Of a DNA stretch of 64,000 nt, positions 45,875 through 56,115 are shown one piece after another (the first letter of the stretch is position 1; the number at the start of each line of letters is the position of its first letter). Below the pieces are notes generated by a model. That model was not told the DNA's origin, did not search any database, and saw only the letters and a list, made by a program, of their open reading frames with translations. Source of the stretch: Stanieria sp964562685 (GTDB taxonomy: Bacteria; Cyanobacteriota; Cyanobacteriia; Cyanobacteriales; Xenococcaceae). The position numbers and the translations under genes were made by a program. The stretch spans positions 1-64,000 of the forward strand of contig CAZLUP010000019.1 in the NCBI GenBank assembly GCA_964562685.1, in the 5' to 3' direction.

Positions 45875-48800
45875 TTAAGATTTTTGGGCAAGTTCTTGTT
45901 CGAGTTCTTCAGGCGAAAGATTCTCGATTTCTGCTAATAATTGTTCCATTTCTTCACTTTCTGCTGCTGGCGTGATTTGAACCGCTATAGCAACAGCTAA
46001 CTGGGCAATGGTAGGAGCTTCAAATAGAAGTGTCCGCAAGGGCAAATCTAGTTGAAAAACCTCTCTTAAGCGCGCAGTAACCTGCACAGCAAGCAGAGAA
46101 TGGCCACCTAACTCAAAAAAGTTGTCATGAATTCCAACCTTTTCAGACCCTATCACTTCTTGCCAAACTTTAGCAATAGTTTTTTCAATTTTGTTACTAG
46201 GAGCAACATAATTTTTACTCACATTTTCGTGTGAAGTAGATCTAGCTTTGGTTTGATAGGTAGCCAAAAAATTGTTATTTTCCTCTATTGTTGTTGCCAA
46301 ATCTTGAGTGGAGACAATCACTTGTGACAACTCACTGACTAAAGCTCTTTCAAATACTTCTACTGCTTCAGCAGACAACAATCCATGTTTGAGATTATCT
46401 GCTTGCCATTGCTTCATTTCTGAAGGAACTTCTGTATTTACTGCCATCCCAACTTCTTGCCAAGCATCCCAATTGATTGCCACAGTATGACAATGATTGT
46501 TGTTAAAACGAGCAAAAGCATCTAAAAAGGCATTCGCCCCACAATAGTCAGCCTGTCCAAATCCTCCGACAATAGAACTAAGAGAAGAACAAAGCACGAG
46601 AAAATCTAAGTCTATTCCTGCTAAAACCTCATTAAGAACTAATGTTCCTATTACTTTCGGTGCAAAGACACTTTCAGCTATTTCTGGAGTTTTTAATTGA
46701 ATGATGCCACCACCAGCTATACCAGCAGCATGAATAACACCGTTAATAGTGCCAAAACGTTCTAAAGCAAGAGCGATCGCATTTTCCATTGAATCGCGAT
46801 CGCAAATGTCTGCCGTCAAAGGTAAGACTTCTGCACCTAAAGCCTCTAAATCTTTAATTTTGATGATTTTCTGGCTAGTAGAATCTTCTGTGTCGTGATT
46901 GCTTAACCATTCATCCCAAGTATCTTTGGCAGGTAATTGAGAACGTCCTAATAAAATAAGTTTAGCTTGGACGGTACGAGCTAGATATTCGGCTAAAACT
47001 AAACCAACACCACCCATTCCTCCTGTAATTAGATAAACGCCTTCTTGTCGTAATTTAGATTTTGCCTTGGTATTTTTAGTCAGAGGAATTGATTCAAAGG
47101 TTTGTACCCAACGACGATTACCTCGATAAGCAACAATTTGATCTTTAGTATCAGTGGTAAATTCTGTAATTAAATTTTGCTCAGACTCTGAAATTACAAG
47201 ATCAACTAGACGACAATCAAGGTAAGTATATTCTTGAGGAATAACTGCGATCGCACCTAAGACTGTTGCTTGTTCATAAGACAAGGTTTCATTACCGATG
47301 ATGTCATAAAGACTATTTGTACCAATCACAATTTGAATTTTGTGCTGGGGTTGTTGTTGTTCGAGTGCTTGGGCGAGGTAGATGAGACTGTAGAAAGATT
47401 GGGTGTAGGGGAGATGGGGTGAAAGACTCCACAAGTAAATAATTTTGGTGGGGAGATTGCTGGTAAGCGCGACCGCTGTTAAAAGAGTATGGTAATCTTC
47501 AGGGTTAGTTGGGTTAATAGCATAAGTACAATCATCTTGTTGACTAAACTTGTCTCCACAATATACAGCACTTACTTCTGTTGCGTTTTGTTTTAATTGT
47601 TCAACTAATTGTTCACCAATTCCCGAACTATCTACAAAAACTAAATATCTTTCTTGACTAAGATTATTTGTTTGAACTAAAGGTACACTTTTCCAAGTAG
47701 GAACATAAAACCAATCAGAAATATTGACTTTTTTAGCAATATTCTCCTCTGCATCTCTGTTTCTGGGTGCTTCTGCCTCTTTACTATCGATCCAATAACG
47801 TTGACGTTCAAAAGGATAAGTGGGTAAAGGTACTCGCCGACGCTTTTGATCAGCAGAAAAATTGCACCAATCAATTTCTACTCCTGCCAGCCACAACCTA
47901 CCCAACATATTTAAGATAAAAGCATGATCCGAAACTTGTTCCTTGGGATGAGGTAAGGAAGACAAAACGATTTGCCCTGTTGCTTGAGAAAAATTACGTC
48001 TAACCAAAGTAGATAAAGTTCTTCCTGCACCCACTTCTAGTAGGATGTGATGAGAATTTTGTAAGAGTTGATCAACTCCCGCAGCAAAACGAACTGTTTC
48101 CCTGATATGCTTTGCCCAATAATGGGGATTGGTTGCCTCTTCTGCGGTGATCCAAGTTCCTGTCACGCAGGAAATAAAAGGCATCTGAGGCGGATTTAAT
48201 TTAACTTTAGCAACTTCTTGTTGAAACGGCGCGATCGCATCATTCATCATTGCCGAATGAAAGGCATGAGAGGTATGGAGATGACGACATTCAATTCCTT
48301 GCTCATTGAGTTGATTTTGCAGTTTTGCGATCGCTTCAGTACTACCAGAAATAACACATAAGTTAGGAGCATTGCTAGCAGCTAAAGATAATTCATCATT
48401 GGGTAGGGACAATACTTCTGTCTCCGATAAAGAAACTGCCAACATCGAACCTGGAGGCATCTGCTGAATTAACTTACCCCTTCGTGCGACTAAATGCAGA
48501 GCATCTTCTAAAGACATTACCCCAGCAAGAGTTGCAGCTACATATTCCCCAATACTATGCCCAATGGCAGCTTGAGGTTTAATACCCCAAGACATCCACA
48601 ATTGAGCTAAAGCATATTCGATGACAAATAAAGCTGGTTGGGTGATTTCAGTTTCTTGTAGAGGCGAATTGGGTAAGGACGATTCGCGAATCGCTCCTAC
48701 GGGATACAATAACAAGCGCAAATCTAACTTCAATTCAGGTTCTAATAATTGACAACAGCGATCAACCCACTCACGAAATACAGGTTCAGTTTCATACAGT

Positions 48801-50455
48801 TCCTTACCCATATTGACATACTGAGAACCTTGCCCAGGAAACATAAAGACAATTGAATAACGTTCCTGTTGGGTACAATGAGTTAAAACCTTTTGAGGAT
48901 TTCTGCATTGAAGAGCGATCGCTATATCTGCAACATCTTTTCCTACTACCATGCGACGATAATTAAATTCCTTACGCCCTATCTGTAAGGTATACGCCAC
49001 ATCCGCTAAATCCAATTCGGGATGTTTATTTAAATGTTCAACTAAATTATCCGTCGCCTTCTCTAATGCTGATTCAGTTTTCGCCGAAATAACTAATAAT
49101 TTCTGTAAAGGTGAACGGCCGTTCGCCCCTACGAGAGCTGGGGTTTCCTCCAGTACAACATGAACATTTGTACCACCAATACCAAAAGAACTAACCCCTG
49201 CCCGTCGTGGATATCCTGGGGTTTTCCATTCTTTTAATTCAGTATTGACGTAAAAAGGACTATTAGTTAAATCAATTTTGGGATTAGGTTGTTGAAAATG
49301 TAAGCTAGGGGGAATCTGTTTGTGTTTAAGTGCCAAAACCGTTTTAATTAATCCCGTAATTCCTGCTGCTGCGTCTAAATGCCCGATATTAGTTTTTACT
49401 GAACCAAGGGCGCAATAACCTTTTTTATCGGTGTTATCTTGAAAAACTTGGTTTAAGGCAGCAATTTCAATCGGATCTCCTAAAGGAGTTCCCGTACCAT
49501 GAGTTTCAATATAGGAGATGGTTTCGGGTTCAACTTCTGCTAAAGCTAAAGCTTCGGCAATGACTTCCGCTTGTCCATCGATGCTAGGAGCAGTGTAACC
49601 AATTTTACCAGCACCGTCATTATTAATAGCCGAACCGCGAATGATAGCATGAATGCTGTCACCGTCAGTCAAAGCATCTCCTAACCGCTTTAAAACAACT
49701 ACACCTACTCCACTTCCTGGTACAGTTCCCTGTGCTTGGGCATCAAAAGCACGGCAATGCCCATCAGGCGATAAAATGCCACCTTCCTGATACAAATATC
49801 CCGTTTTCTTGAGGTTAGAAATACTAATTCCTCCTGCCAAAACCATGTCAGATTGATAAGTTAATAAGCTTTGGCAAGCCATAGCAGTAGCAACTAAAGA
49901 TGTGGAACAAGCTGTCTGAATATCAATACTTATTCCTGTAAGATTTAATAGATAAGAAATGCGAGTAGTTAAAAAATCTTTTTCGTTACCAATTACTGTT
50001 TGATAACCTAAAGCTGTTTTGAAAAAATCTTCATTAGGATTGAGATTAAATAATAAATAATTATTCCAACCCACTCCAGCAAAAATACCAATTTTTCCCG
50101 CATATTTTTCGGGATTGTAACCAGCATTTTCCAAAGCAGAATAAGCACATTCTAAAAAGATACGATGTTGAGGATCGATCGCGGATGCTTCTTTAGGATT
50201 GTAACCAAAAAAATTAGCATCAAAGAGATCGATATCTTCTAAAAATGCTCCTGCTTTAACATAATTAGTATCATTGATAACAGTTTTATCTACGCCATTA
50301 GCTAATAATTGATCATCGGTTAAATGAGTAATAGATTCTTTACCTGCTTTAAGATTTTCCCAGAATTGCTCAATATTTTTTGCTCCAGGAAAACGACCAT
50401 CCATACCAATAATAGCAATACTTTCTTCAGTATTTAAACTTGCTCCACTATTCAT
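45875..50455 (-). CDS. Type I polyketide synthase: KS, AT (malonyl), KR, ACP
   Basis: A 1526-residue single-module PKS. The KS triad is Cys183 (TACSTS), His319 and His359. The AT nucleophile is Ser634 in GHSIGEY, and the later HAFH motif indicates malonyl-CoA. No dehydratase or enoylreductase is seen. The KR (about 1135-1330) has the NADPH loop GGMGGVG and Ser/Tyr/Asn residues in SSLSSIVGGFGQADYCGAN. The ACP Ser is 1453. It would add two carbons and leave a beta-hydroxyl. Two 28-nt palindromes are translated inside it: in the KS-AT linker (about 442-451) and near the AT start (about 587-596). The start overlaps the FAAL protein stop by one base (TAATG). Confidence 0.93.
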   Translation of the reverse strand: MNSGASLNTEESIAIIGMDGRFPGAKNIEQFWENLKAGKESITHLTDDQLLANGVDKTVINDTNYVKAGAFLEDIDLFDANFFGYNPKEASAIDPQHRIFLECAYSALENAGYNPEKYAGKIGIFAGVGWNNYLLFNLNPNEDFFKTALGYQTVIGNEKDFLTTRISYLLNLTGISIDIQTACSTSLVATAMACQSLLTYQSDMVLAGGISISNLKKTGYLYQEGGILSPDGHCRAFDAQAQGTVPGSGVGVVVLKRLGDALTDGDSIHAIIRGSAINNDGAGKIGYTAPSIDGQAEVIAEALALAEVEPETISYIETHGTGTPLGDPIEIAALNQVFQDNTDKKGYCALGSVKTNIGHLDAAAGITGLIKTVLALKHKQIPPSLHFQQPNPKIDLTNSPFYVNTELKEWKTPGYPRRAGVSSFGIGGTNVHVVLEETPALVGANGRSPLQKLLVISAKTESALEKATDNLVEHLNKHPELDLADVAYTLQIGRKEFNYRRMVVGKDVADIAIALQCRNPQKVLTHCTQQERYSIVFMFPGQGSQYVNMGKELYETEPVFREWVDRCCQLLEPELKLDLRLLLYPVGAIRESSLPNSPLQETEITQPALFVIEYALAQLWMSWGIKPQAAIGHSIGEYVAATLAGVMSLEDALHLVARRGKLIQQMPPGSMLAVSLSETEVLSLPNDELSLAASNAPNLCVISGSTEAIAKLQNQLNEQGIECRHLHTSHAFHSAMMNDAIAPFQQEVAKVKLNPPQMPFISCVTGTWITAEEATNPHYWAKHIRETVRFAAGVDQLLQNSHHILLEVGAGRTLSTLVRRNFSQATGQIVLSSLPHPKEQVSDHAFILNMLGRLWLAGVEIDWCNFSADQKRRRVPLPTYPFERQRYWIDSKEAEAPRNRDAEENIAKKVNISDWFYVPTWKSVPLVQTNNLSQERYLVFVDSSGIGEQLVEQLKQNATEVSAVYCGDKFSQQDDCTYAINPTNPEDYHTLLTAVALTSNLPTKIIYLWSLSPHLPYTQSFYSLIYLAQALEQQQPQHKIQIVIGTNSLYDIIGNETLSYEQATVLGAIAVIPQEYTYLDCRLVDLVISESEQNLITEFTTDTKDQIVAYRGNRRWVQTFESIPLTKNTKAKSKLRQEGVYLITGGMGGVGLVLAEYLARTVQAKLILLGRSQLPAKDTWDEWLSNHDTEDSTSQKIIKIKDLEALGAEVLPLTADICDRDSMENAIALALERFGTINGVIHAAGIAGGGIIQLKTPEIAESVFAPKVIGTLVLNEVLAGIDLDFLVLCSSLSSIVGGFGQADYCGANAFLDAFARFNNNHCHTVAINWDAWQEVGMAVNTEVPSEMKQWQADNLKHGLLSAEAVEVFERALVSELSQVIVSTQDLATTIEENNNFLATYQTKARSTSHENVSKNYVAPSNKIEKTIAKVWQEVIGSEKVGIHDNFFELGGHSLLAVQVTARLREVFQLDLPLRTLLFEAPTIAQLAVAIAVQITPAAESEEMEQLLAEIENLSPEELEQELAQKS
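48673..48700. repeat. 28-nt palindrome inside the AT domain coding sequence
   Basis: GTAAGGACGATTCG followed by CGAATCGCTCCTAC, with two mismatches and one wobble pair. It encodes VGAIRESSLP, an extra loop near the start of the acyltransferase. Confidence 0.7.
49105..49132. repeat. 28-nt palindrome inside the KS-AT linker
   Basis: GTAAAGGTGAACGG followed by CCGTTCGCCCCTAC. It encodes LVGANGRSPLQ between the KS and AT domains. Confidence 0.8.
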
Positions 50456-53400
50456 TATTTGCTTTTCCTCCGTAATTGCTTTTTACGAGCGATCGCTGTT
50501 TTTTGTTTGTCAATGCGATTAATAAATTGCTCAGAATTATTGCGGTTATTTACTATGAAATAATTATTCTCTATTTGATTTAGATAAGTAGCTAAAGAAC
50601 TAATACTGGGATATTTAAATAAATCCGTAATAGTTAAATTTATTTGGAAAGAACTTTCTAGTTTTTCTTGTACTTGAGTCAATAGTAAGGAATGACCACC
50701 TACATCAAAAAAGTTATCATTAACATCAATGTTTTCTCGCTGAAGTATTTCTTGCCAAATTTCGGCGATTATTTGTTCTTGTTTATTACGAGGTAAATTT
50801 GTAGTAGGGGCAATTTGCAAATTGCCCTTGAGCTTAATTTTTTTCAAAGCATTCCGATCAATCTTACCATTGGCAGTCAAAGGTAATTCTTTCAATAATT
50901 GCCAATTAACAGGAATCATGTAATCGGGTAATTGTTCTTTTAAATAAGTTCTTAATTTTTGAACTAATTCTTCTGTTAATTGATTTTCTTCTGGTTGTTG
51001 TAGAACTAGATAAGCAACCAAAGTTTTGTTATTTGAACCTTCATTATAAACAATAACTACAGCTTGTTTAATATCTTGATGTTTATTTATAACTGCTTCA
51101 ATTTCAGTTATTTCAATCCTAAAACCTCTAATCTTAATTTGATTATCAATCCTTTCTAAAAATTCAATATTCCCATCAGGTAGGTAGCGGGCTTTGTCTC
51201 CAGTTTTATAAAGTAGGGGAATAGGGTAGGGGCGAACGGTGGTTCGCCCATAGGGGAGTGGGAGATGATTATTGCTGTTCCCTATTCCTTGTTCCCTGTT
51301 CCCTTCCAAAAAAGGATTTTCAATAAATTTTTCTGTGGTTAATTCAGAATTATTTAAATATCCTCTAGCTAAACTAACACCACCGAGATAAATTTCACCC
51401 CAAACTCCAATAGGAACTGGTTGTAAATTATAATCTAATAAATAAACTAGGGTATTAGGAAAAGGACGACCAATAGGAACAATGCCGTCACTTGATAAAT
51501 TTAAGTTTTCAGCTTCAAAATAAGTACTATCTATTGTTGCTTCACTAACACCATAGGCATTAATTAATTTCGTGTTTAAACCACATAAGTTTTTAACTCT
51601 TTGATAGTCTCTGATGTACCAGCTATCAGAACCAACTATCAATAATTTCATGAAGTTTAAAGTTTGATTAGTTTGCTCTAAATAGTTAACTAAATTCATC
51701 AAGACTGCTGGAACAAAATCAGCACAGTCAACTTTTTCTTGAAGCATCAATTGATAAAGTTTTTTCGGTTCTAGAACTAACTCTTTAGGAGAAATAACTA
51801 GTTTTGCTCCCGAACACAAAGCTTTAATTAAATCTCCTGTAAAAACATCAAAGGAGAAACTCGCCATTTGTAAAAAACAACTGTTATTACTATCAGGTAA
51901 CAAGTTAGCTTTTTGCCAAGCTAGATAAGTATTAACTAAACCTCCGTAGGTACAAACTACACCTTTAGGTTTACCTGTCGAACCTGAAGTATAAATTGTA
52001 TAGACAGCATTTTCTGATGTAATCCTAATCTCTAAATTGGCTAAACTTTTTTGATGAATACTGTCCCATTCAGAATCAATACAAATAACTTTAGCTGAAT
52101 GAGTTGGTAAATTTTTTCTTAGATATTCTTGTGACAAAATAACCGATGGAGAACTATCTTGTAACATCCAGGCGATTCTTTCGATAGGATATTCTGGATC
52201 AAGAGGAAGATAGACACCACCTGCTTTAATGATTCCTAAAACAGCAATAAAAACTTCTAAAGAACGTTCTAAATAAACTCCAACTAATATTTCTGGTTTT
52301 ACACCGATTTCTTGTAGATAATGAGCTAGTTGATTTGCCTGATTATTTAACTGTTGATAGGTTAATTGTTGGTTGCCAAAAACTACTGCTACAGCATCAG
52401 GATTTTGCTTTACCTGTGTTTCAAAAAGTTGCTGAATTGAAACTTGTGAATAATCAACTAAAGTTGGATTCCAATCTATTAGTATTTGTTGTTTTTCTTG
52501 GTTCGATAATAAAGGTAAATCGGATAATTTGGCTTGAGGATGAACAACAATTCCTGCTAACAAGTTTTGATAATGACTTATCATTCTGGTAATAGTTGCA
52601 TCATCAAATAAATCTGTATTGTATTCAAACGTAGTAATTAATCTTTCTGCTGAATTTTCAATTGATACACTAAGATCGAATTGTGCTATTTGAGGATCGA
52701 CTTTAAATTCACTTAAACTTAGATGAGGAATTGCTGGTAATTGAGGCGAATTTTGCCAAGCAAACATCACCTGAAATAAAGGTGTATAGCTTAAATCTCT
52801 TTCTGGTTGTAATACTTCTACTAATTTATCGAAAGGTAAATCTTGATGGGCATAAGCTTCTAATGCTACCTGACGGATCTGAGATAATAAGTCTAAGAAA
52901 CTGAGATTTCCTGCTAAATTACTCCGTAATACTAAAGTATTTACAAAAAAGCCGATTAAACCTGTTAGTTTTTCATGGTTACGGTTAGCTATCGGTGAAC
53001 CAACAATCAAATCTTCTTGTCCAGTATATCGATAGAGTAAGGTTTTAAATGCTGCCAGCATCAACATAAACAGAGTAACGTCTTTCTGTTGAGCAAGATT
53101 TTGTAATTGATTTGTTAAACTTGCTGGTAATTCCCAAGATTGACTTTTGCCTTGATAAGTTTGTACTGGTGGTCTTGGTCGATCTGTAGGTAATTGTAAT
53201 AGAGGTGGTGCATCTTTGAGTTTTTGTTTCCAGTAATCGATTAATTGAAGTTCTGGAAATGATTGCTGCTGCCAATAAACAAAGTCTTTATACTGGATTG
53301 GTAATTCTGGTAAAGATAATCCCTGATAATGTTGGGCAACTTCTGTCATAAAGACTTCTGCTGACAAACCATCGGCAATAATATGGTGCATGGTCAACAG

Positions 53401-56115
53401 TAAAAGATGTTTTTCTGGCGCAAGACGTAATAATTTCAGTCGTAATAGAGGTATTTGAGTGAGATCGAAAGGCTGTTGATGTTCTTGTGTTGTAATTAAT
53501 TTGATTTTTGTATCTTGCCCCCTAAATCCCCTGCCCTCGTAACCGCTAACATTGGGGGTAATTGGGGCGACTTTTAACTCTTGTTCCCCCCAGACTTTTG
53601 TGTCAACAGTAGCTTTTCTAAGAGGTAATTGAGGGGATATCTCTGTCTGTACATCCACTACTGACAAAGTGACTGTCAAAACAGGATTAATAATTTGTAC
53701 TGGTTTCCCTTCTGATGTACCAAAAGAAGTTCTTAGTATTTCATGTCTAGCAATAACCTGATTAAGAGAATTTTCTAGGCGTTTAACTTCCAGTTTGCCT
53801 TCAATCTGCACCGCAAACGAGATATTATAGGCAGGATTGCCAGATTGAAGACGATCTAAAAACCAAAGTCTAGCTTGAGCAAAAGAAACTGGATGAATAT
53901 TATTACTGGTAGTAGCTCTTTGAAGAGATGTTGATTTTGAAGAACTATTTGTTTTTAATTGAGCTAATATTTTATTAGAAAGCGATCGCGTGGTTAATCC
54001 AGAAAACAAATCTGCGATCGCGATTGTTACTTCTAAATCAGCTTCGATCTGATTTTTTAAGTCAAAAACTTTTAAAGAATCAAGCCCTAAAGAAGTTAAA
54101 GAATGATCTAAATTAATATCTTGAGGTGATCTTTTTAGTACTCGGGCGACTTGTGATTGTAGATATTGCGCTACAAGTTCTTGGGGAGACAGTTGTAAAA
54201 ATTCTTTTTTAATTAAATTATTTTCTGCATCAACAAATTCCTGAGTTTCTAAAACACTACTAGCAACAGTATCTAATCTACCCTCTAAAAACTTGTTTCT
54301 AGTCGCCCGACGCTGAATTTTTCCACTTGAAGTTTTGGGAATCGAACCTGGTTTAATTAAAACCACGCCATAAACTTCTATCTCATGGATTTCAGTTACA
54401 GTTTGCCGAATAGCCGTAATTACTTCTTCCAGATTAGGTTTAGCGCGAAACTCTAACTCTTGTACAATTACTAATTTTTCTTCTTTGTCTATCTCTACCG
54501 TAAAAGCTGCATTACTATCCAAACGCAAAGCGTCATGACTTCTTTGGGCGGTTAATTCAAGATCTTGCGGATAAAGATTACGTCCCCTAACAATAATTAA
54601 ATCTTTTAATCTACCAGTAACAAACAACTCTCCTGAATCATCCAGAAAACCCAAATCACCAGTACGCAAAAAATGATGTTGCTCAATAGATGTATCATTA
54701 TCGCTGTTGGAAAGATAGGGAGATGGGTAGACGGGGAGAAAATCAGCCCCAGAAATCCCTTTGCTTTTTTCAACTACAGTCTCTTCCCTTGTCTCTTCTT
54801 TGCGTCTCTGCGTCTTGGCGTGAAATACTTCTTCTGTCTCTTCTAGACGATTCCAATAACCCTTAGCAACACTATCCCCAGTAACCCAAATCTCGCCGAC
54901 ACAATTATTTTCACAAAGAGTCAAAGTTTCGGGATTAACAATTACAATTTTTTGCCCAGGAATACTTGTACCACAACCAACTAAAGTTTTACTATCTTCT
55001 TCCTCAAAGACTTCTATAATTCGATCTTCAGCCAAAGCAAATCTATCTACAGCTTTACTTCGATATAAAACTTCTTTGTCTTCTTTTCCCCTTTTCTTCC
55101 TATCTCTTCCAGAAACCAACAGCGTCGCTTCCGCCATGCCATAACAAGGATAAAAAGCCTCCTCACGAAAGCCACATTCAGCAAAAGTTGCAGCAAATTC
55201 CTTTAAAGTCTCATGACGAATCGGTTCAGCACCATTAAATGCTACCTGCCAACTACTTAAATCTAAACAGGAACGTTGTTCATCACTAATCTTTCTGACA
55301 CACAATTCATAAGCAAAATTAGGCGCACCGCTAGTAGTACCACCATATTTAGAAATAGCTTGTAACCAACGATAGGGACGTTGTAAAAAAGAAGTAGGCG
55401 ACATCAAAATACAGGGAAAACCCCCATACAAAGGTTGCAAAATCCCGCCAATCAATCCCATATCATGATAAATAGGTAGCCAGGAAACAAACTTACTCTC
55501 AGGTGAATGTCCCATCCAACGATAAGTCATTGCTGCGTTGTGCAGTAAATTTCCATGACTTACCATTACTCCTTTTGGTGTACCTGTCGAACCCGATGTA
55601 TATTGTAAAAAAGCAATTGTGTCTTTATTTAAATCTAATTCTTGCCAATGATCTTCAATTTTTGTAACCAAATCGTCTGTTGCCAGCCATTGTAAATTTC
55701 CTAACCAAGACTTCATTTTAGGTAAAAGTGTCTTAGTTGTTAAAGCGATCGCTGCTTGTGAATCTGCTACAATAGCTTCTATCCGAGGTGTATTTCTTTG
55801 GTTTTTTGGAGGATAAGCAGGAACGGCAATGACTCCTGCATACAAACACCCAAAAAAAGCTGCTAAATAATCTAACCCTGAAGGATAAAGTAATAAAGCT
55901 CTTTCTCCTGTTAAACCCAATGATTGAAGGTGAGTAGCAATTTGTCGACTACGCAAATCTAACTCTTGATAAGTAACTTTAGTCTCTTGACTTTCCCCGT
56001 CTTCTAAAAAAATAAAAGCATCGGCATTGGGTTGTTTGCGACTTTGCTGGCGCAGAAGTTGGACAACCGAAAAGTAGCTATGACTTGTTAGTAAGTTATT
56101 GTCAAGTTGATTCAT
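50455..56115 (-). CDS. Loading protein: fatty acyl-AMP ligase, ACP, C, A, PCP
   Basis: A 1886-residue starter protein. Residues 10-635 are a fatty acyl-AMP ligase (FLQYTSGSTGTPKGVM at 170-185), which adenylates a free fatty acid and loads the ACP (Ser680, GLDSLK). C (HHIIADG from His910), A and PCP (Ser1809) follow. The A code reads D-V-G-A-L-V-A-I-D and is not one I can assign. Repeat-derived segments are translated in the FAAL (about 428-475, containing HAKTQRRKE), the C domain (825-868), the A domain (1602-1632) and the A-PCP linker (1761-1770). I chose ATG 56115 over GTG 56127. It is the first gene of the leftward cluster. Confidence 0.92.
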   Translation of the reverse strand: MNQLDNNLLTSHSYFSVVQLLRQQSRKQPNADAFIFLEDGESQETKVTYQELDLRSRQIATHLQSLGLTGERALLLYPSGLDYLAAFFGCLYAGVIAVPAYPPKNQRNTPRIEAIVADSQAAIALTTKTLLPKMKSWLGNLQWLATDDLVTKIEDHWQELDLNKDTIAFLQYTSGSTGTPKGVMVSHGNLLHNAAMTYRWMGHSPESKFVSWLPIYHDMGLIGGILQPLYGGFPCILMSPTSFLQRPYRWLQAISKYGGTTSGAPNFAYELCVRKISDEQRSCLDLSSWQVAFNGAEPIRHETLKEFAATFAECGFREEAFYPCYGMAEATLLVSGRDRKKRGKEDKEVLYRSKAVDRFALAEDRIIEVFEEEDSKTLVGCGTSIPGQKIVIVNPETLTLCENNCVGEIWVTGDSVAKGYWNRLEETEEVFHAKTQRRKEETREETVVEKSKGISGADFLPVYPSPYLSNSDNDTSIEQHHFLRTGDLGFLDDSGELFVTGRLKDLIIVRGRNLYPQDLELTAQRSHDALRLDSNAAFTVEIDKEEKLVIVQELEFRAKPNLEEVITAIRQTVTEIHEIEVYGVVLIKPGSIPKTSSGKIQRRATRNKFLEGRLDTVASSVLETQEFVDAENNLIKKEFLQLSPQELVAQYLQSQVARVLKRSPQDINLDHSLTSLGLDSLKVFDLKNQIEADLEVTIAIADLFSGLTTRSLSNKILAQLKTNSSSKSTSLQRATTSNNIHPVSFAQARLWFLDRLQSGNPAYNISFAVQIEGKLEVKRLENSLNQVIARHEILRTSFGTSEGKPVQIINPVLTVTLSVVDVQTEISPQLPLRKATVDTKVWGEQELKVAPITPNVSGYEGRGFRGQDTKIKLITTQEHQQPFDLTQIPLLRLKLLRLAPEKHLLLLTMHHIIADGLSAEVFMTEVAQHYQGLSLPELPIQYKDFVYWQQQSFPELQLIDYWKQKLKDAPPLLQLPTDRPRPPVQTYQGKSQSWELPASLTNQLQNLAQQKDVTLFMLMLAAFKTLLYRYTGQEDLIVGSPIANRNHEKLTGLIGFFVNTLVLRSNLAGNLSFLDLLSQIRQVALEAYAHQDLPFDKLVEVLQPERDLSYTPLFQVMFAWQNSPQLPAIPHLSLSEFKVDPQIAQFDLSVSIENSAERLITTFEYNTDLFDDATITRMISHYQNLLAGIVVHPQAKLSDLPLLSNQEKQQILIDWNPTLVDYSQVSIQQLFETQVKQNPDAVAVVFGNQQLTYQQLNNQANQLAHYLQEIGVKPEILVGVYLERSLEVFIAVLGIIKAGGVYLPLDPEYPIERIAWMLQDSSPSVILSQEYLRKNLPTHSAKVICIDSEWDSIHQKSLANLEIRITSENAVYTIYTSGSTGKPKGVVCTYGGLVNTYLAWQKANLLPDSNNSCFLQMASFSFDVFTGDLIKALCSGAKLVISPKELVLEPKKLYQLMLQEKVDCADFVPAVLMNLVNYLEQTNQTLNFMKLLIVGSDSWYIRDYQRVKNLCGLNTKLINAYGVSEATIDSTYFEAENLNLSSDGIVPIGRPFPNTLVYLLDYNLQPVPIGVWGEIYLGGVSLARGYLNNSELTTEKFIENPFLEGNREQGIGNSNNHLPLPYGRTTVRPYPIPLLYKTGDKARYLPDGNIEFLERIDNQIKIRGFRIEITEIEAVINKHQDIKQAVVIVYNEGSNNKTLVAYLVLQQPEENQLTEELVQKLRTYLKEQLPDYMIPVNWQLLKELPLTANGKIDRNALKKIKLKGNLQIAPTTNLPRNKQEQIIAEIWQEILQRENIDVNDNFFDVGGHSLLLTQVQEKLESSFQINLTITDLFKYPSISSLATYLNQIENNYFIVNNRNNSEQFINRIDKQKTAIARKKQLRRKSK
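50804..50831. repeat. Palindromic repeat in the A-PCP linker
   Basis: Within this segment GGGCAATTTGCAAATTGCCC (50,808-50,827) is a perfect 20-bp palindrome, preceded by GTAG. It encodes LKGNLQIAPT. Confidence 0.75.
51215..51310. repeat. Composite repeat in an A-domain loop
   Basis: GGGCGAAC (51,230) and GTTCGCCC (51,242) form a hairpin. It is followed by the tandem-like run ttccctattccttgttccct. The segment encodes about 30 extra residues just before the TGD motif of the A domain. Confidence 0.7.
53510..53640. repeat. Repeat-derived segment inside a condensation domain
   Basis: CCCCCTAAATCCCCTGCCC and later TTGTTCCCCCCAGAC resemble the agtccccc/gggggattta repeat also found near 15,728. The segment encodes about 40 extra residues ahead of the QQPFDL motif. 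Confidence 0.55.
54690..54830. repeat. Repeat-derived segment inside the FAAL domain
   Basis: The stretch ctttgcgtctctgcgtcttggcg, read on the minus strand, encodes HAKTQRRKEE. Together with flanking low-complexity sequence it adds about 47 residues between GYWNR and FLRTGD. Confidence 0.6.
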
